In this document: positions 49,070 to 59,361 of the stretch, in pieces | How the letters are laid out: the number at the start of each line of letters is the position of its first letter | How positions within the stretch are numbered: position 1 is the stretch's first letter | NCBI GenBank assembly: GCA_030323885.1 | Contig: CM059193.1 | Location: 92,133,990 to 92,197,989 of the forward strand | Direction: 5' to 3' | Source of the DNA: Branchipolynoe longqiensis | Lineage: Eukaryota; Annelida; Polychaeta; Phyllodocida; Polynoidae | Length of the DNA: 64,000 nt | Position numbers and translations under genes: made by a program | Notes under the pieces: generated by a model | What the model was told of the DNA's origin: nothing | The model's input: the letters and a program-made list of their open reading frames with translations, nothing else | Databases searched by the model: none

Positions 49070-51819
49070 CTGCAAGCACAACAACACTGTCTGGACTCAC
49101 CCGCCGCAACACCAACACTATACAGTTTGTTTGTGCTGTTGCTTTGTTGGTTTACGTCCTAGCAACATCTAAAGTCATATCAGGACGTGTACCGACTCGT
49201 GACAGTACGACATCATGGCGATTTTTATAGTGCTGCCCCACCGGGAAATCAGGCCGCCGGTACCATGTCCCGATATCCCACTCAGTCACTCTATCCTGGC
49301 ATTGAGCTTTCAGGAAAAGGATGGCGGGAATCGGTAGAGCTGGTGGAAACTTATAGGCAATATGTGTAAGTTGCTGCTAACACTAACAGATGGCAGGCTT
49401 ACTAAATAAGTCAACTTATGCTGCCAACAAATGGTGGACCCGCCATTTCTTATGTTATGTAGCGAGACGCCTGTAATATTATTTATAGTAGCTGGGAAGA
49501 AAATGTCATATTCCTCAAAACAATGAAAATGGATTTATGGCATTTTGGACAAGAGTCTTTCAATTCGAGGTGTATTCAGTTCTTACCTGACTTTGGGGCC
49601 TGTTCTGCTCCTGGGTCCTCCATAGACCCGGAACATCTCGGTTATGCGACTGAAAGATACGAAAATAACCATCAGACAAAGAAATGACCTTCGATGGTTG
49701 TTTGATCTCCAACCTGTCACCACTCAGAGAACAATTAGTGTTTGGTAAAGTGAAAGGGGCTGAAGAAGAAATAGTTTATCTCTGACTAGGCTGAGTGGTT
49801 ATTTCAGTAAATGGTATGTCGTGGGATTCGAACTCGCGGTAATACAGTATAACCCCGTTAAACCAAACTTGAAGGGACCCTAGAAATTTGTTTGGATTAA
49901 CCGATCATTGGTTTAACCAAGCTTTGATTTTGACTTGGCTTAGGCAAAAACGGGGGTGCATTATGAATGTACAATGTATGTGGACACTATCATTATTGTT
50001 TTGTATGTATATACAGTTTAACCCCATTAAACAAACCTCGGTTAAATCAAACGATCGGTTTATCCAAACTTTTTTCAGCGACCTGGCAAAATACTACCAT
50101 TTATCATAAAAAAAAAGTGTCAGATGACCTTAAAACCACGTGAAAGTTTGGTTTAACCGTAATGGAAGTGGCCTGGGGTCGACAATTTTGTTTGGATTAA
50201 CCGATACTTTGGATTAACCGACTTTGGTTTAACCAATTTTTTTATATTATAAATGGTAGTATTTTGCCGGGCCGCCGAAAAAAGTTTGGATTAACCGATC
50301 GTTTGGTTTAACCGAGCCTGGTTTAACGTAGTTGTACTGTATATATAATCGATGCTTATTTATGATAATACATCTGCACGTGATTGCCCGTCTTCTACTT
50401 GTACATATATTGGTTAGGAAAAAGATCAGGTAATAGTCGAATGCTAATTAGTCCCCGTCTTGATATGACCTTAGATGTTGCCAGGACCTAAAATCCCATC
50501 CAACAACAACAGCTAACTAGTAGGTTGATAACCAAATGAAGACGAACCCAACCTGTCCTTTCTGTTCTGATTGACAGATTAAAGAAGTGTCACGCTGAGA
50601 GTTGAGTAGATTTAAAGAGTAGAACTTCAATAGAAGTGTTTGTTCCCTCCTAAGAACACGGTGATGACATGACGCAACTAACAGAATGCGAATGCTTTAA
50701 ATTTAGTTATTAGTCATGCCCATTTAGACAAGAGCCCTCCTCGCCACACATAGGGTTAAATAACATGCACCACTGTGTCAGCTTAAAGATAGGATATATA
50801 CATTGACTAATTCCACGAGATAAGCTCACAAGACAAAAGCTAACAATACAACAACTCACGCCATTAACGGAAAAAAGGCAGAAGCTGACAACAATTAATT
50901 TTTGTTTATTATATATATATATATTCACCACCTTTGGTAGGCCTGCGGGTCAACTTTCAAAATGACATACCTTCTTCACATTTATCATCGAATGAAAATC
51001 CAAATATCATTTTAATAATAATTGACAGTTCTTTCCAATGGCACCAGTTATATAATAATATTACATGGATTAAATTATTTGTTAGACCCGAGCCTACACT
51101 TTTACCAACCCAAGGGATTTTTTAACCTCCCACACCAGATAGACATGGTATGAGAGCAACCGGCCTTTGATGACGCTGTAAGTTATATACAGCGGTGGAA
51201 ATCCAAATTGGCAGAGGTGGGGGCACGGGGAATCGAACCGCCGACCCTCAGATTAGGAGTCTGACCTAGAAAAAAGTCAGACACTCTAACCACTCCGCCA
51301 CAGAGAACGCCACAGAGAATGCTTATGGTACTAATTATTAGTATGTTACAAACTAGTACTAAAACACTTCTACTAGTATGCCTCCTAGTATTATTAGAAT
51401 TAGTAAGTAGGAGTAACATTGACACAAGTGACAAAGGCTCCTTCCTACTCAAACATTTCATTATACTCAGTCATGCTAGATGCTAGATAAAATATTCACT
51501 CCCTGCCCATAGTAGATATGCCTACTAGAAGCCCGTGAGAGTCGGTGTTTCGGAATAGATTGAGTAGATAACATGTGTAATCAATCGTATCAGGAGTGGA
51601 AACTCACGATTTGTACGCCCGAATCTCTTTTCGGCGGATTGCTTTTTCAACAGCCTTTCTCGCCGCGGCAATCTCATCCTCTTCAATGAAGGAGAGATCT
51701 AACTTCGGAATTGGCACCTTTGGCACAGGGCGCGCCTGTACCTGGCATTCCGGCATAGCTTTGAGTCGTCGAATGTACGACGCCCAATCAATCAGCTTCA
51801 ACTTCTGGGCTTGATCCAT
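48952..51819 (-). CDS. three-exon gene, 130-residue protein of unknown family (gene-level entry)
   Basis: Exons 51819-51608, 49649-49587 and 49069-48952 have consensus splice sites (ATC|GTGAGT; TTTCAG|TCG; CAG|GTAAGA; TTGCAG|GGA) and matching phases (2 and 2). The ATG at 51819 is the first in frame after an upstream stop. The N-terminal 70 residues hold DWASYIRRLK, a Pro/Lys stretch (PVPKVPIPKL) and an acidic-to-basic helix (FIEEDEIAAARKAVEKAIRRKE). Exon 2 gives RITEMFRVYGGPRSRTGPKV, and the C-terminus is Lys-rich, ending ELPFIF. There is no signal peptide or membrane segment, so it is probably intracellular. I do not recognise the family. Length, helix and basic tail would suit a small structural or adaptor protein, which is only a guess. 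Confidence 0.8.
49143..49300 (-). mobile_element. SINE family A, tail half
   Basis: GGTTTACGTCCTAGCAACAT through CCCGATATCCCACTCAGTCA. It lies in intron 2 of the small gene. Confidence 0.7.
49587..49649 (-). CDS. unknown gene, exon 2
   Basis: 63 bp with good acceptor and donor. It encodes ITEMFRVYGGPRSRTG, the most conserved-looking part, with dense aromatic, Gly and Arg residues. Confidence 0.78.
49850..50343. mobile_element. pogo/Tc1-like MITE with repeated internal terminus, copy 2
   Basis: TACAGTATAACCCCGTTAAA at the left and a GTACTGTATA end. Internal terminus near 50012. Co-linear with 4594-5090. It lies in intron 1 of the small gene. Confidence 0.7.
50344..51200. other. intron 1 of the small gene, mostly no feature
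   Basis: AT-rich, with a SINE A tail fragment at about 50450-50510 and (TA)n near 50911-50926. No coding sequence supported. Confidence 0.5.
51208..51305 (-). tRNA. tRNA-Arg(CCU)-like pseudogene or SINE head
   Basis: On the minus strand: A-box-like GGCGGAGTGGTTAGAG, anticodon loop CTCCTAA (anticodon CCT) between CAGA and TCTG stems, and T arm GGCGGTTCGATTCCCC. About 20 bp duplicated before the anticodon arm (GTCTGAC ... GTCAGAC) and a poor acceptor stem argue against function. Confidence 0.4.
51608..51819 (-). CDS. unknown gene, exon 1
   Basis: 70 codons plus two bases from the ATG at 51819 to the donor at 51607. Upstream sequence in this frame reaches a stop within about 20 codons with no earlier ATG. 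Confidence 0.8.
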
Positions 51820-52477
51820 GTTTAGATACTTTTTATAATCGCACCAATTTGTCTGAATCAAACTCAGTCAACAGTAGTAATAGCGTATGTCAACAGTGTT
51901 GCTAGTTTCGCATGTGCCTATAGTAACGTTGCTAAGAAATGGAGTCAGGGCAACAAGCCACGCCCCCTGGAAACCGGCTGTCATTTAGGTCAAGGTCACC
52001 AGCGGAGAAGAAACGTGAATTTGCTACGATTATATTAAGTGTAAATACTTATTTGGGGCTTCATTGTCGATGACAAGCATTTTTTTTAAGAGCCACTCGT
52101 TCTCATAATATGTTTCGTTTGAAATATCCGACAGTTAGGGGATCAGACTACAATGTGAATGTGTAACTTCTCAGGTACTGCATTGATACATGTTTCACAC
52201 ACTAGAGGAACAATGCTCTTGGATATGCTGAACAATTTGTGGTGAACAATTAAATAAGCACAGAAACGGCGAGATGGATCATACGCATAGTAAGAACAAA
52301 AAGAAAATGAAAAGAAAGAAGTAACTATCCATAAGCATAATAGGGCCTACACCTGCAACACGAAGACTCAATCAGTACAGACTAACCTGGTTCCCTGGCC
52401 TTTGTTTACATAGAGGTGCCCCTAGGTCCATCTGCCTCCACTGAAATCAGATGTAGTACAGTAATACTAATAGTAGT
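51820..52477. other. upstream of the small gene; no further gene seen
   Basis: Probable promoter side of the small gene, with no clear TATA box. A dispersed repeat (CTGGTTCCCTGGCCTTTG, CTCCACTGAAATCAGATGTA) near 52385-52470 is the site into which the LTR retrotransposon inserted. Confidence 0.4.
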
Positions 52478-52614
52478 TGTTGTATACCTATTCCATTATG
52501 TACTATCATGAATCCATACTTTGATGTACACTGGCAGGCATGGGCACCAGGAGGTACAAGATGGCTGAAGAATAAACACTACACAGTCTCCCTCACAATC
52601 CAACATAACTCAAC
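52478..52614 (+). repeat. 5' LTR
   Basis: Starts TGTTGTATACCTATTCC and ends ACATAACTCAAC, with AATAAA at 52571. The inverted TGTTG..CAAC ends are as expected for an LTR, without a canonical terminal CA. Confidence 0.9.
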
Positions 52615-52620
52615 TTAACA

Positions 52621-52638
52621 TGGTGACAGCTGGGTGGA
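52621..52638 (+). promoter_or_regulatory. putative primer-binding site
   Basis: TGGTGACAGCTGGGTGG, seven bases after the 5' LTR, begins with the TGG that pairs with tRNA 3' CCA. The tRNA was not identified. Confidence 0.5.
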
Positions 52639-53163
52639 ACCTGCCCTTGCAATGAGCTCTGTCAACAGGAAGTCAACAACAACAACAATGGTATGGTGTT
52701 GATCTGTCAATGGACAACTGTGAGCTCTGGAATGAGAGTATTGTTGAGATGTGTGAGTGATAATAGGGAACCATGCTGCCTGCTGTGCACTCTGAACTCT
52801 GGATGCAAGGTTGACCTCTGCCAGAATTAATGGGCATTGACAACTTTGGCTGTAACTAAGTCAAAAATGGTCCGATCTGGATGCTGTCAAGTGCATTCTG
52901 TGCAGGTCAGAGCCCATTAATATGTGTGCTGTGTCTGATGAAGATAGGAAGTGAAGAAATGCCATGCAGAATTTGAAATTGGTTCAGTAAGTAAGGCCTA
53001 CCACAGATCTCGATCCACTGCAAGTGTAAAAACATGCTGTTTTCCCTCTTTGGAGTGAAAGTGTAGTGTCCTGACAATATTGCCAATTTTCTGACTACCA
53101 CCAACTTGTTATCATTGTGCATAGTTGTGTTAATCCTTGTGTGCTAAGTCCTAGACACCAAAC

Positions 53164-54507
53164 ATGGCTACTAATTTGGGAGTTCCGTTACCACAACTGA
53201 ACTGGGACATCAGGGATCAAACTTATGCATTCAGTGAATGGAAGAGCTTCCTTAACAGCTACTTTGTGATCAGTGATGTAGAAAATGAAAAGAAATGGCA
53301 CTACATCTTGCTGTCAGCTGGTACCAAAGGTCATGAACTCTGGAATTCATGGGGTCTGAGTGATGAAACAAAGAGAGACCCAGCTAAGGTATTTGAACAG
53401 TTTGAAAAACATTTGGTGGGAACCCTTAACAAATGGGTTATGCGACTTGAACTGGCTAGTTTGGTCCAAAAAGAAGGTGAAGCTGTTGATGATTATATTT
53501 GCCGTCTCAAAGCTAAGGCGAATATGTGCACTTTCTCAAATGAGGAGATGAAAAATGAGCAGATAACGTTTCAGTTGATCAAAGGTATTTTCTGGCCTGA
53601 AGCACGGAAGAAGTTGATTGAGAAGGGAAACACACTGAAACTAGAGGATGCAATTAAATGTGCTGACTGTTACCAGGCAACGCTTCAAAATACTAACAGT
53701 TTTGCTGGTACCACTAGTGCCTCAATCAACACATTCGAGTACCACAACACTTGTCGTTTCTGTGGAACATCGCATCCGCCGAGGAAATGCCCAGCATATG
53801 GCAAGAAGTGTAATAATTGCCAAAAGATGAACCATTTTGGTAAAGTGTGCCGTCAGAAATGCGATCAGAGCACCAGAGCTGGGAAGAAGGACTCTGGTGG
53901 TGCCAAGACCAAGCATCGACAATCCCGTTCCAAGAGCAGACATAGGGATAATCATAGGACTGTACATGACTTTGACTGTAATAGAAGTCCCCCAAATGAT
54001 GACGCTCTTGACTGTGGGGAGGTGACAATCCAGGTATGTGACTTTGATGCAATGGAGAGACAGTCAATCTTTGCTAAATTGAATGTAAAGCCTCCTGATG
54101 TAAAGTGCAAAGTGACTCTCAAGGTCAAAGCGGACACAGGTGCCAATGGTAACATCCTACCATTGCGATGCCTATGGCAGATGTATCCGAATGAAAGACA
54201 TCCTCAGTGTATGTTACAGCGTAGCTCTGTCAAACTTACTGCTGTAAATGGCACAGACATTGAACAATTAGGTACAATGGTTATGCAGATCCAATTTGAA
54301 GACTCCAAATGGATCACTGCCAGATTCTATGTGTGTGACACTAAGGGGCCAGCCATTTTGTCATGTGGGGCCTCTGAAAGGTTGAAACTTATAAGCATTT
54401 CACAGAGCAAAAATATCAGTGTTGTTCATGAAAATAAATTGCAGTCCCACACCACTGTCCCTAGCAGTAGACCAAATAAACAGTGCCCTGCGACAAGCTT
54501 ATCCTGA
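53164..54507 (+). CDS. Gag with zinc knuckles and aspartic protease
   Basis: 447 residues from the ATG at 53164. The N-terminal capsid-like region is followed by two CCHC knuckles (C197RFC..H..C and C219NNC..H..C), a basic Arg/Ser/Lys stretch that would bind RNA, and a retroviral-type protease with catalytic D324-T-G-A and a downstream ILSCGA segment. In this family Gag forms the particle and the protease cleaves the polyprotein. The frame overlaps pol by about 110 bp, so pol is probably reached by frameshift. No internal stops. Confidence 0.9.
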   Translation: MATNLGVPLPQLNWDIRDQTYAFSEWKSFLNSYFVISDVENEKKWHYILLSAGTKGHELWNSWGLSDETKRDPAKVFEQFEKHLVGTLNKWVMRLELASLVQKEGEAVDDYICRLKAKANMCTFSNEEMKNEQITFQLIKGIFWPEARKKLIEKGNTLKLEDAIKCADCYQATLQNTNSFAGTTSASINTFEYHNTCRFCGTSHPPRKCPAYGKKCNNCQKMNHFGKVCRQKCDQSTRAGKKDSGGAKTKHRQSRSKSRHRDNHRTVHDFDCNRSPPNDDALDCGEVTIQVCDFDAMERQSIFAKLNVKPPDVKCKVTLKVKADTGANGNILPLRCLWQMYPNERHPQCMLQRSSVKLTAVNGTDIEQLGTMVMQIQFEDSKWITARFYVCDTKGPAILSCGASERLKLISISQSKNISVVHENKLQSHTTVPSSRPNKQCPATSLS

Positions 54508-57301
54508 GTGTTTTGAAGGCATTGGTCGAATGCCCAAACCATACCATATTGAGTTAAAAGATGATGCTACCCCAGTTATTTCTGCTCCACGTAAATATCC
54601 CATTCAGCTGAGACAGGAAATTTGTGACAAAATTGAAGAAATGGTGAAACTTGGTGTTGTAGAAAAATGTTCTGATGAAACTGCTTGCGATTGGGTCAGC
54701 TCCTTAGCATTTTCCCGTAAAGCATCTGGTGAGCTTAGGGTGTGTTTAGATCCTAAAGATCTCAACCAAGCAATTAGGCGTACACATCATAAGACACCTA
54801 CACTAGAAGAAATCAGTCACAACTTCTCTGGCTCAACTGTGTTTTCTAAACTTGATGCTAAGCATGGGTATTGGAGCATTGTTTTAGATGATGAAAGCAG
54901 TATGTTATGCACATTCAACAGCCCTGCTGGTAAATACAGATTCCGTCGTTTACCATTTGGCTTGTGTGTTTCTCAAGACATCTTTCAGAAATACATGGAT
55001 GAGATCATTGAGAAAGCAGGTGTCGGTGTGGATGGCATTGCTGATGACATCGTTGTACATGGTAAAGATGAGTCGAAACATGATGAAGCTCTACTACGAT
55101 TAATGAAGGTATCCAAAGAGTATGGTCTAGTATTTCGCTTTGAAAAGTGTGAAATCAAAAAGAAGATGATTGAATTCTATGGTCTGATCTGGTCCAAGGA
55201 TGGTATGAAGCCTGATGTAAAGAAATGTGATGACATTCGAAACCGTCCTGCTCCCCAGAATAGGCAGGAGCTTCAAAGCTTTCTTGGTCTCATACAGTAT
55301 TTAGGGCCCTTCATACCACACTTGCCGACCAAGACCAGTGTATTACGCTTATTGTTGAAATCAGATGCTGATTGGAGTTGGGATGTAGAACATAATGCTG
55401 CTTTTGAGTCACTAAAACAGGCTATTCATGAAGACATGCAGTTGCGATATTTTGATCCTAACCTAGCATTTGAACTAGAGGTTGATGCGTCTATCCTTGG
55501 ATTAGGTGCTGCTCTCATTCAGAATGGGAAGCCTGTTGCATTCGCTTCCAAAGCACTTACTCCAGCTGAGACCAGGTATGCAAACATAGAGAGAGAGTTG
55601 CTAGCTGTTGTATATGGACTAGAAAAGTTCCATACGTATATTTTTGGTCGCTCGCTGATTGTTTTTAGTGATCATAAGCCACTAGAAAACATTAAGCTGA
55701 AGCAGCTAAGCCAAGCTCCTCCTCGGTTGCAGCGCATGCTGTTGCGCATCCAGCCGTATGATATTGACTTGAAATACCGTCCTGGAAAGGAGATGGTCTA
55801 CGCTGACTACTTGTCACGAATAGCACCCTCTCCTGGACCGAGTGTAGAACTTGAACAAGCGATACACATGGTACAGATCTCAGTCAACCAGCTTGAAAAG
55901 TTGCGCTTAGGTAGTAAGCAAGATGTTGAGATATCGGCATTGGCTGAGCAGATTATTCGAGGTTGGCCACAACAGGTTAGACAAGTTCCAAAAGTTATTC
56001 GGAGCTACTGGTCTATGAGAGACTATATGTCTGTTGAAGATGGGCTTGTATATACCGGAAATAGACTTGTTATTCCAGAGTCTTTCCGCAAGGAATATCT
56101 TGAACGCATTCATGCCAGTCACCAAGGTATCACCAAGTCCCAGTTACGAGCAAAGGAATGCCTATACTGGCCAAACATGTCATCTGACATAGAGACACTA
56201 GTAAGTGATTGTGTAATATGTCTACAAAATTCAAAGAGTACCCAAAAGGAGCCTATGCAGCCACATGACCTTCCCTCCCAACCATGGGAAGTACTGTCCA
56301 GTGACTTGTTTGAGCTGCATGGCCATACATATATTGTATTGGTTGATCATTTCAGTAAAATGCCCTTTGTACGTGGTCTTCATTCATTGACCAGTCTTGA
56401 AGTTATCAAATTTTTCAAGGACATGTTTGCCATTCATGGTGTACCAAAACGACTGTACACTGACAATGGTCCACAATATGATGCGGCATTGTTCAGAAAA
56501 TTTGCCATGGTATGGGAGTTTGAACATATTACAAGCAGCCCACGATACTCGCAGAGTAATGGTGTGATTGAGAGAACAGTTGGTATTGTTAAAGCGGTCC
56601 TGAAGAAAGCCATGCAGTCTGGGACAGATCCCCAGATGGCGCTTCTGTGCCTCAGAAGTACCCCGCTTGGACCAAGAGTCCCAAGTCCAGCTGAGTTGCT
56701 GTATGGAAGGAAGGTCCGTTCAAATCTCCCTGCCAAGGATGAAATTCGACAGTCAGTTAGTGATCATCATAATTGGTTGAGTGACAATGCAAAAAGGTCA
56801 TCACAGTATTATGACCAAAATGCAGGTCCTCAGTTGCCAGGATTACTCCCTGGTATGAAAGTACTGATGCAGGAACCAGGCAAATCTTCATGGGTTCCTG
56901 GAACTGTAAAATCAGTGTGTAAGGAGCCTCGATCATACATGATCAAATCGCCTAATGGAAATGTATTACGGCGTAACCGTCGTTTCTTGAAAGAGCTTAG
57001 TGCAGAGGCTAGTAAGAAACTTGGATTTAGCCGAGAATCAACTGACCTAGAGAGCCCTTGTTCTGAAGCTGAACCCCTTCCACAAAGCCAATGTTCTGGG
57101 AATGAGCAGTCTGTGACTTGCTCGCCCACAAGACCACCCACTGAAAAGAGTGTGAGGTTTAGTGAACGCGCAAACCTCACAGTCATTCGAAGTGACCAAC
57201 CGGTCAAAGAGGTATTTAGTCGTAGACAGTCTGAAAGAACAACTAAAAAAACATCAAGACTAATTGAACAGTGCGGAGTCATGGTTAATTTTGGTTCTTA
57301 G
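54395..57301 (+). CDS. Pol: reverse transcriptase, RNase H, integrase
   Basis: Open frame in +1 geometry relative to gag; the overlap is 54395-54507. Domains in order: RT with FSKLDAKHGYW, RLPFGL and GIADDIVV (IADD in place of YVDD); RNase H with EVDAS, ERELLAV, FSDHKPL and YADYLSR; integrase with an HHCC finger (H..H then CVIC) and a DDE core (SSDLF, YTDNGPQ, GVIERT); and a GPY/F-like C-terminal module (WVPGTV..RSYMI..RRNRR). No chromodomain. No stops or frame breaks seen, so the copy may be competent. Confidence 0.93.
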   Translation, partial: AFHRAKISVLFMKINCSPTPLSLAVDQINSALRQAYPECFEGIGRMPKPYHIELKDDATPVISAPRKYPIQLRQEICDKIEEMVKLGVVEKCSDETACDWVSSLAFSRKASGELRVCLDPKDLNQAIRRTHHKTPTLEEISHNFSGSTVFSKLDAKHGYWSIVLDDESSMLCTFNSPAGKYRFRRLPFGLCVSQDIFQKYMDEIIEKAGVGVDGIADDIVVHGKDESKHDEALLRLMKVSKEYGLVFRFEKCEIKKKMIEFYGLIWSKDGMKPDVKKCDDIRNRPAPQNRQELQSFLGLIQYLGPFIPHLPTKTSVLRLLLKSDADWSWDVEHNAAFESLKQAIHEDMQLRYFDPNLAFELEVDASILGLGAALIQNGKPVAFASKALTPAETRYANIERELLAVVYGLEKFHTYIFGRSLIVFSDHKPLENIKLKQLSQAPPRLQRMLLRIQPYDIDLKYRPGKEMVYADYLSRIAPSPGPSVELEQAIHMVQISVNQLEKLRLGSKQDVEISALAEQIIRGWPQQVRQVPKVIRSYWSMRDYMSVEDGLVYTGNRLVIPESFRKEYLERIHASHQGITKSQLRAKECLYWPNMSSDIETLVSDCVICLQNSKSTQKEPMQPHDLPSQPWEVLSSDLFELHGHTYIVLVDHFSKMPFVRGLHSLTSLEVIKFFKDMFAIHGVPKRLYTDNGPQYDAALFRKFAMVWEFEHITSSPRYSQSNGVIERTVGIVKAVLKKAMQSGTDPQMALLCLRSTPLGPRVPSPAELLYGRKVRSNLPAKDEIRQSVSDHHNWLSDNAKRSSQYYDQNAGPQLPGLLPGMKVLMQEPGKSSWVPGTVKSVCKEPRSYMIKSPNGNVLRRNRRFLKELSAEASKKLGFSRESTDLESPCSEAEPLPQSQCSGNEQSVTCSPTRPPTEKSVRFSERANLTVIRSDQPVKEVFSRRQSERTTKKTSRLIEQCGVMVNFGS

Positions 57302-57605
57302 ACTTAGTCAGTAGTATGTCTGAGCATTAGACTTATTATGTTGTCAGTCACAACTTTTATATACATTCAAAGTTAATCACAGTATTAGTCAACTGCAAGA
57401 GAAACTATTATCAGAATTTGCGTATTGGAGGAAATATTCAAGATTATCTTTCAATGAAGTAACTGCAATGGTAATAGTGGTGCACATGTATAAACCTAAA
57501 TATTCTCAGCATGATGAGAAATTGTATTGACATCCACATAGGTATATAACTTGTACACATCAACATGATTATTGTAACACAGGAAGATTGCTGCTTTTCA
57601 TTTAT

Positions 57606-57616
57606 AAGAAAAGGGA
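57606..57616 (+). promoter_or_regulatory. polypurine tract
   Basis: AAGAAAAGGGA directly before the 3' LTR, the expected plus-strand primer. Confidence 0.75.
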
Positions 57617-57753
57617 TGTTGTATACCTATTCCATTATGTACTATCATGAATCCATACTTTGATGTACACTGGCAGGCATGGGCACCAGGAGGTACAAGA
57701 TGGCTGAAGAATAAACACTACACAGTCTCCCTCACAATCCAACATAACTCAAC
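57617..57753 (+). repeat. 3' LTR
   Basis: 137 bp, no difference from the 5' LTR found by eye; AATAAA at 57710. Followed by TAGT. Confidence 0.9.
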
Positions 57754-57982
57754 TAGTAAATAACAATGAGACAAATATGTACGCACAATGAAGGGCTTGT
57801 TAAGGTGACTCAGTAGCTCAATCATTGTCATTGACATTGCAATAAAAATCGTCGTCCCTGAGTCTCTTTCTTCGTCGTTTATCTTCCGCTATGTAGTCAG
57901 AACGTGATAAACTGTATGGGAATCCCGGGTACCAGGTTTGAATAGGTGGCAACACAGAGAATCACCGTTCAGGACTCTGTAT

Positions 57983-58796
57983 GTAGATAAAAGATTCACC
58001 CGGTACTTGTAGTACACGGGTGAAGACCACCCTTATATAAATACGGGTGAAAATAGCGTTAGTATGGAACAAGAAGTAGAATGCCTGGCACCAGTGTCAA
58101 ATGGTTACTTATATCAGAACAGAGTTGGTGAATGAGAGAGAATGCAAAAAGACAAGATGGCGGCCAGAGAACGCTGTCGATTTCACTTTTAAATCTGATT
58201 AAACTAGATATTATAATATGAATAAGCAATGCTTAGGACCGACCCACCGATATAACTACAGCAAAGTATTTTATGATTTTTTTTTTACTCCACTGGCGGT
58301 GTTCGATTTGAAATTCTATCAACTCGGGTGACCCGAACACGGCCGTCGTTTCCGCGAAGTAAACTATTAATATTTCATTTGTGCACCCATGTTTATGCCA
58401 AATTGTTATTTATTTCTTTTAATTTTGAATAAAATCTAAGTTTTGAACTGCACGTCGATTCGACGTGTTACAAATGGCGGCGCCCATAGGGGGCTATTTC
58501 CGTTTCCGTTTGCTGGATGTTGGTGATTTCATTTCCCACTGGGTAGGAGTATTGTTTATGACTTATGTGTATATATCTACATGCGTTAGTCTTAAGCCTC
58601 CCCAGAGGGTGGGTCGGTATTATATTTTTCAACTCAAAGGTAGCGGGCTATCAATAAGACGTATGTAAAGAATAAATGTTGCTTCTTAGATTGTGAAATT
58701 AGGCTCTCATTTCCTTAACCCGCTTTTTCGACCGTTTTTATATAGGGTTGCTATTCACCTGTGTACTGCGAGTACCGGGTGAATCCTTTATCTATC
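57983..58796 (+). mobile_element. TAGATAAAAGATTCACCC MITE, interrupted
   Basis: Left end GTAGATAAAAGATTCACCC and right end CGGGTGAATCCTTTATCTA. The interior matches 31918-32325 except for an insertion at about 58206-58622. Confidence 0.8.
58206..58622. mobile_element. element inserted in the preceding MITE
   Basis: Begins AATAAGCAATGCTTAGGACC and ends CCCAGAGGGTGGGTCGGTAT. The GACCGACCCACC and GGTGGGTCGGT parts are inverted. It also contains a piece of the ACTCGGGTCACCC family (near 58290-58340). A relative spans 59362-60330. Confidence 0.6.
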
Positions 58797-59234
58797 GATT
58801 ATGATGCTCCAGGCTACTCGGGTCATCTGAGGAGTTAGGATTTCAAATCGAACAGCGCGAGTGGAGTCTAAAAGTACACGTGTCGTGTGCAAAACGACCC
58901 GACCCAGTAACCCACCTCTTGGCTGGGGGTGCTAGGAGCATTTCTGGTGGTTCCTGTGTGTGGCATGTAGGCCTACTGCAGATCTACTTTTTTTTTTAAT
59001 TGTAAAAGAACATTAAAATGGACATGTATATATCTAAATGATACATTCATAAAATACTTTAAATTCTACTTTGCTGTAGGCCTAGTTATATTGGTTATTA
59101 CTCAAAACAAAGTTGTGGATTAAGCCACCATTTTCCCACCCGAGCGTTTTCGTTAATGCAACCCGAGGTTGTAGGTTCTGCGCGTGCGCCAAAAAGTGGT
59201 TCGGGTGACCCGAGTTGTTTAATCAAATACGCCC
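58797..59234 (+). mobile_element. MITE with ACTCGGGTCACCC ends, third copy
   Basis: Co-linear with 9906-10351: GATTTCAAATCGAACAGCGC, CGACCCGACCCAGTAACCCA, GGTGACCCGAGTTGTTTAAT. It directly abuts the preceding MITE. Confidence 0.75.
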
Positions 59235-59361
59235 TTAATGTTGTCATATTAGATTTAATATATTTATCGAATTTAATTTGTAAAAGAATGTCTTATATGC
59301 AGTGCAATTTTAGACACAATAAATTCGAATCCGCTTAGATGAATGCTAATGTTACTGGAAT

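Larger units (their letters stand above)
52478..57753 (+). mobile_element. complete Ty3/Gypsy LTR retrotransposon, 5.28 kb
   Basis: Bounded by 137-bp LTRs identical by eye. It has an internal primer-binding-like site, gag and pol frames open throughout, and a polypurine tract. TAGT flanks both ends (52474-52477 and 57754-57757), consistent with a 4-bp target duplication. No envelope ORF. Identical LTRs imply a recent insertion. The IADD polymerase motif and CCHC Gag suggest the Mag-like branch (inference). Confidence 0.92.

Noticed and set aside
53726..54155. Minus-strand ORFs inside gag
   Set aside because: Shadows of the retrotransposon coding frame.
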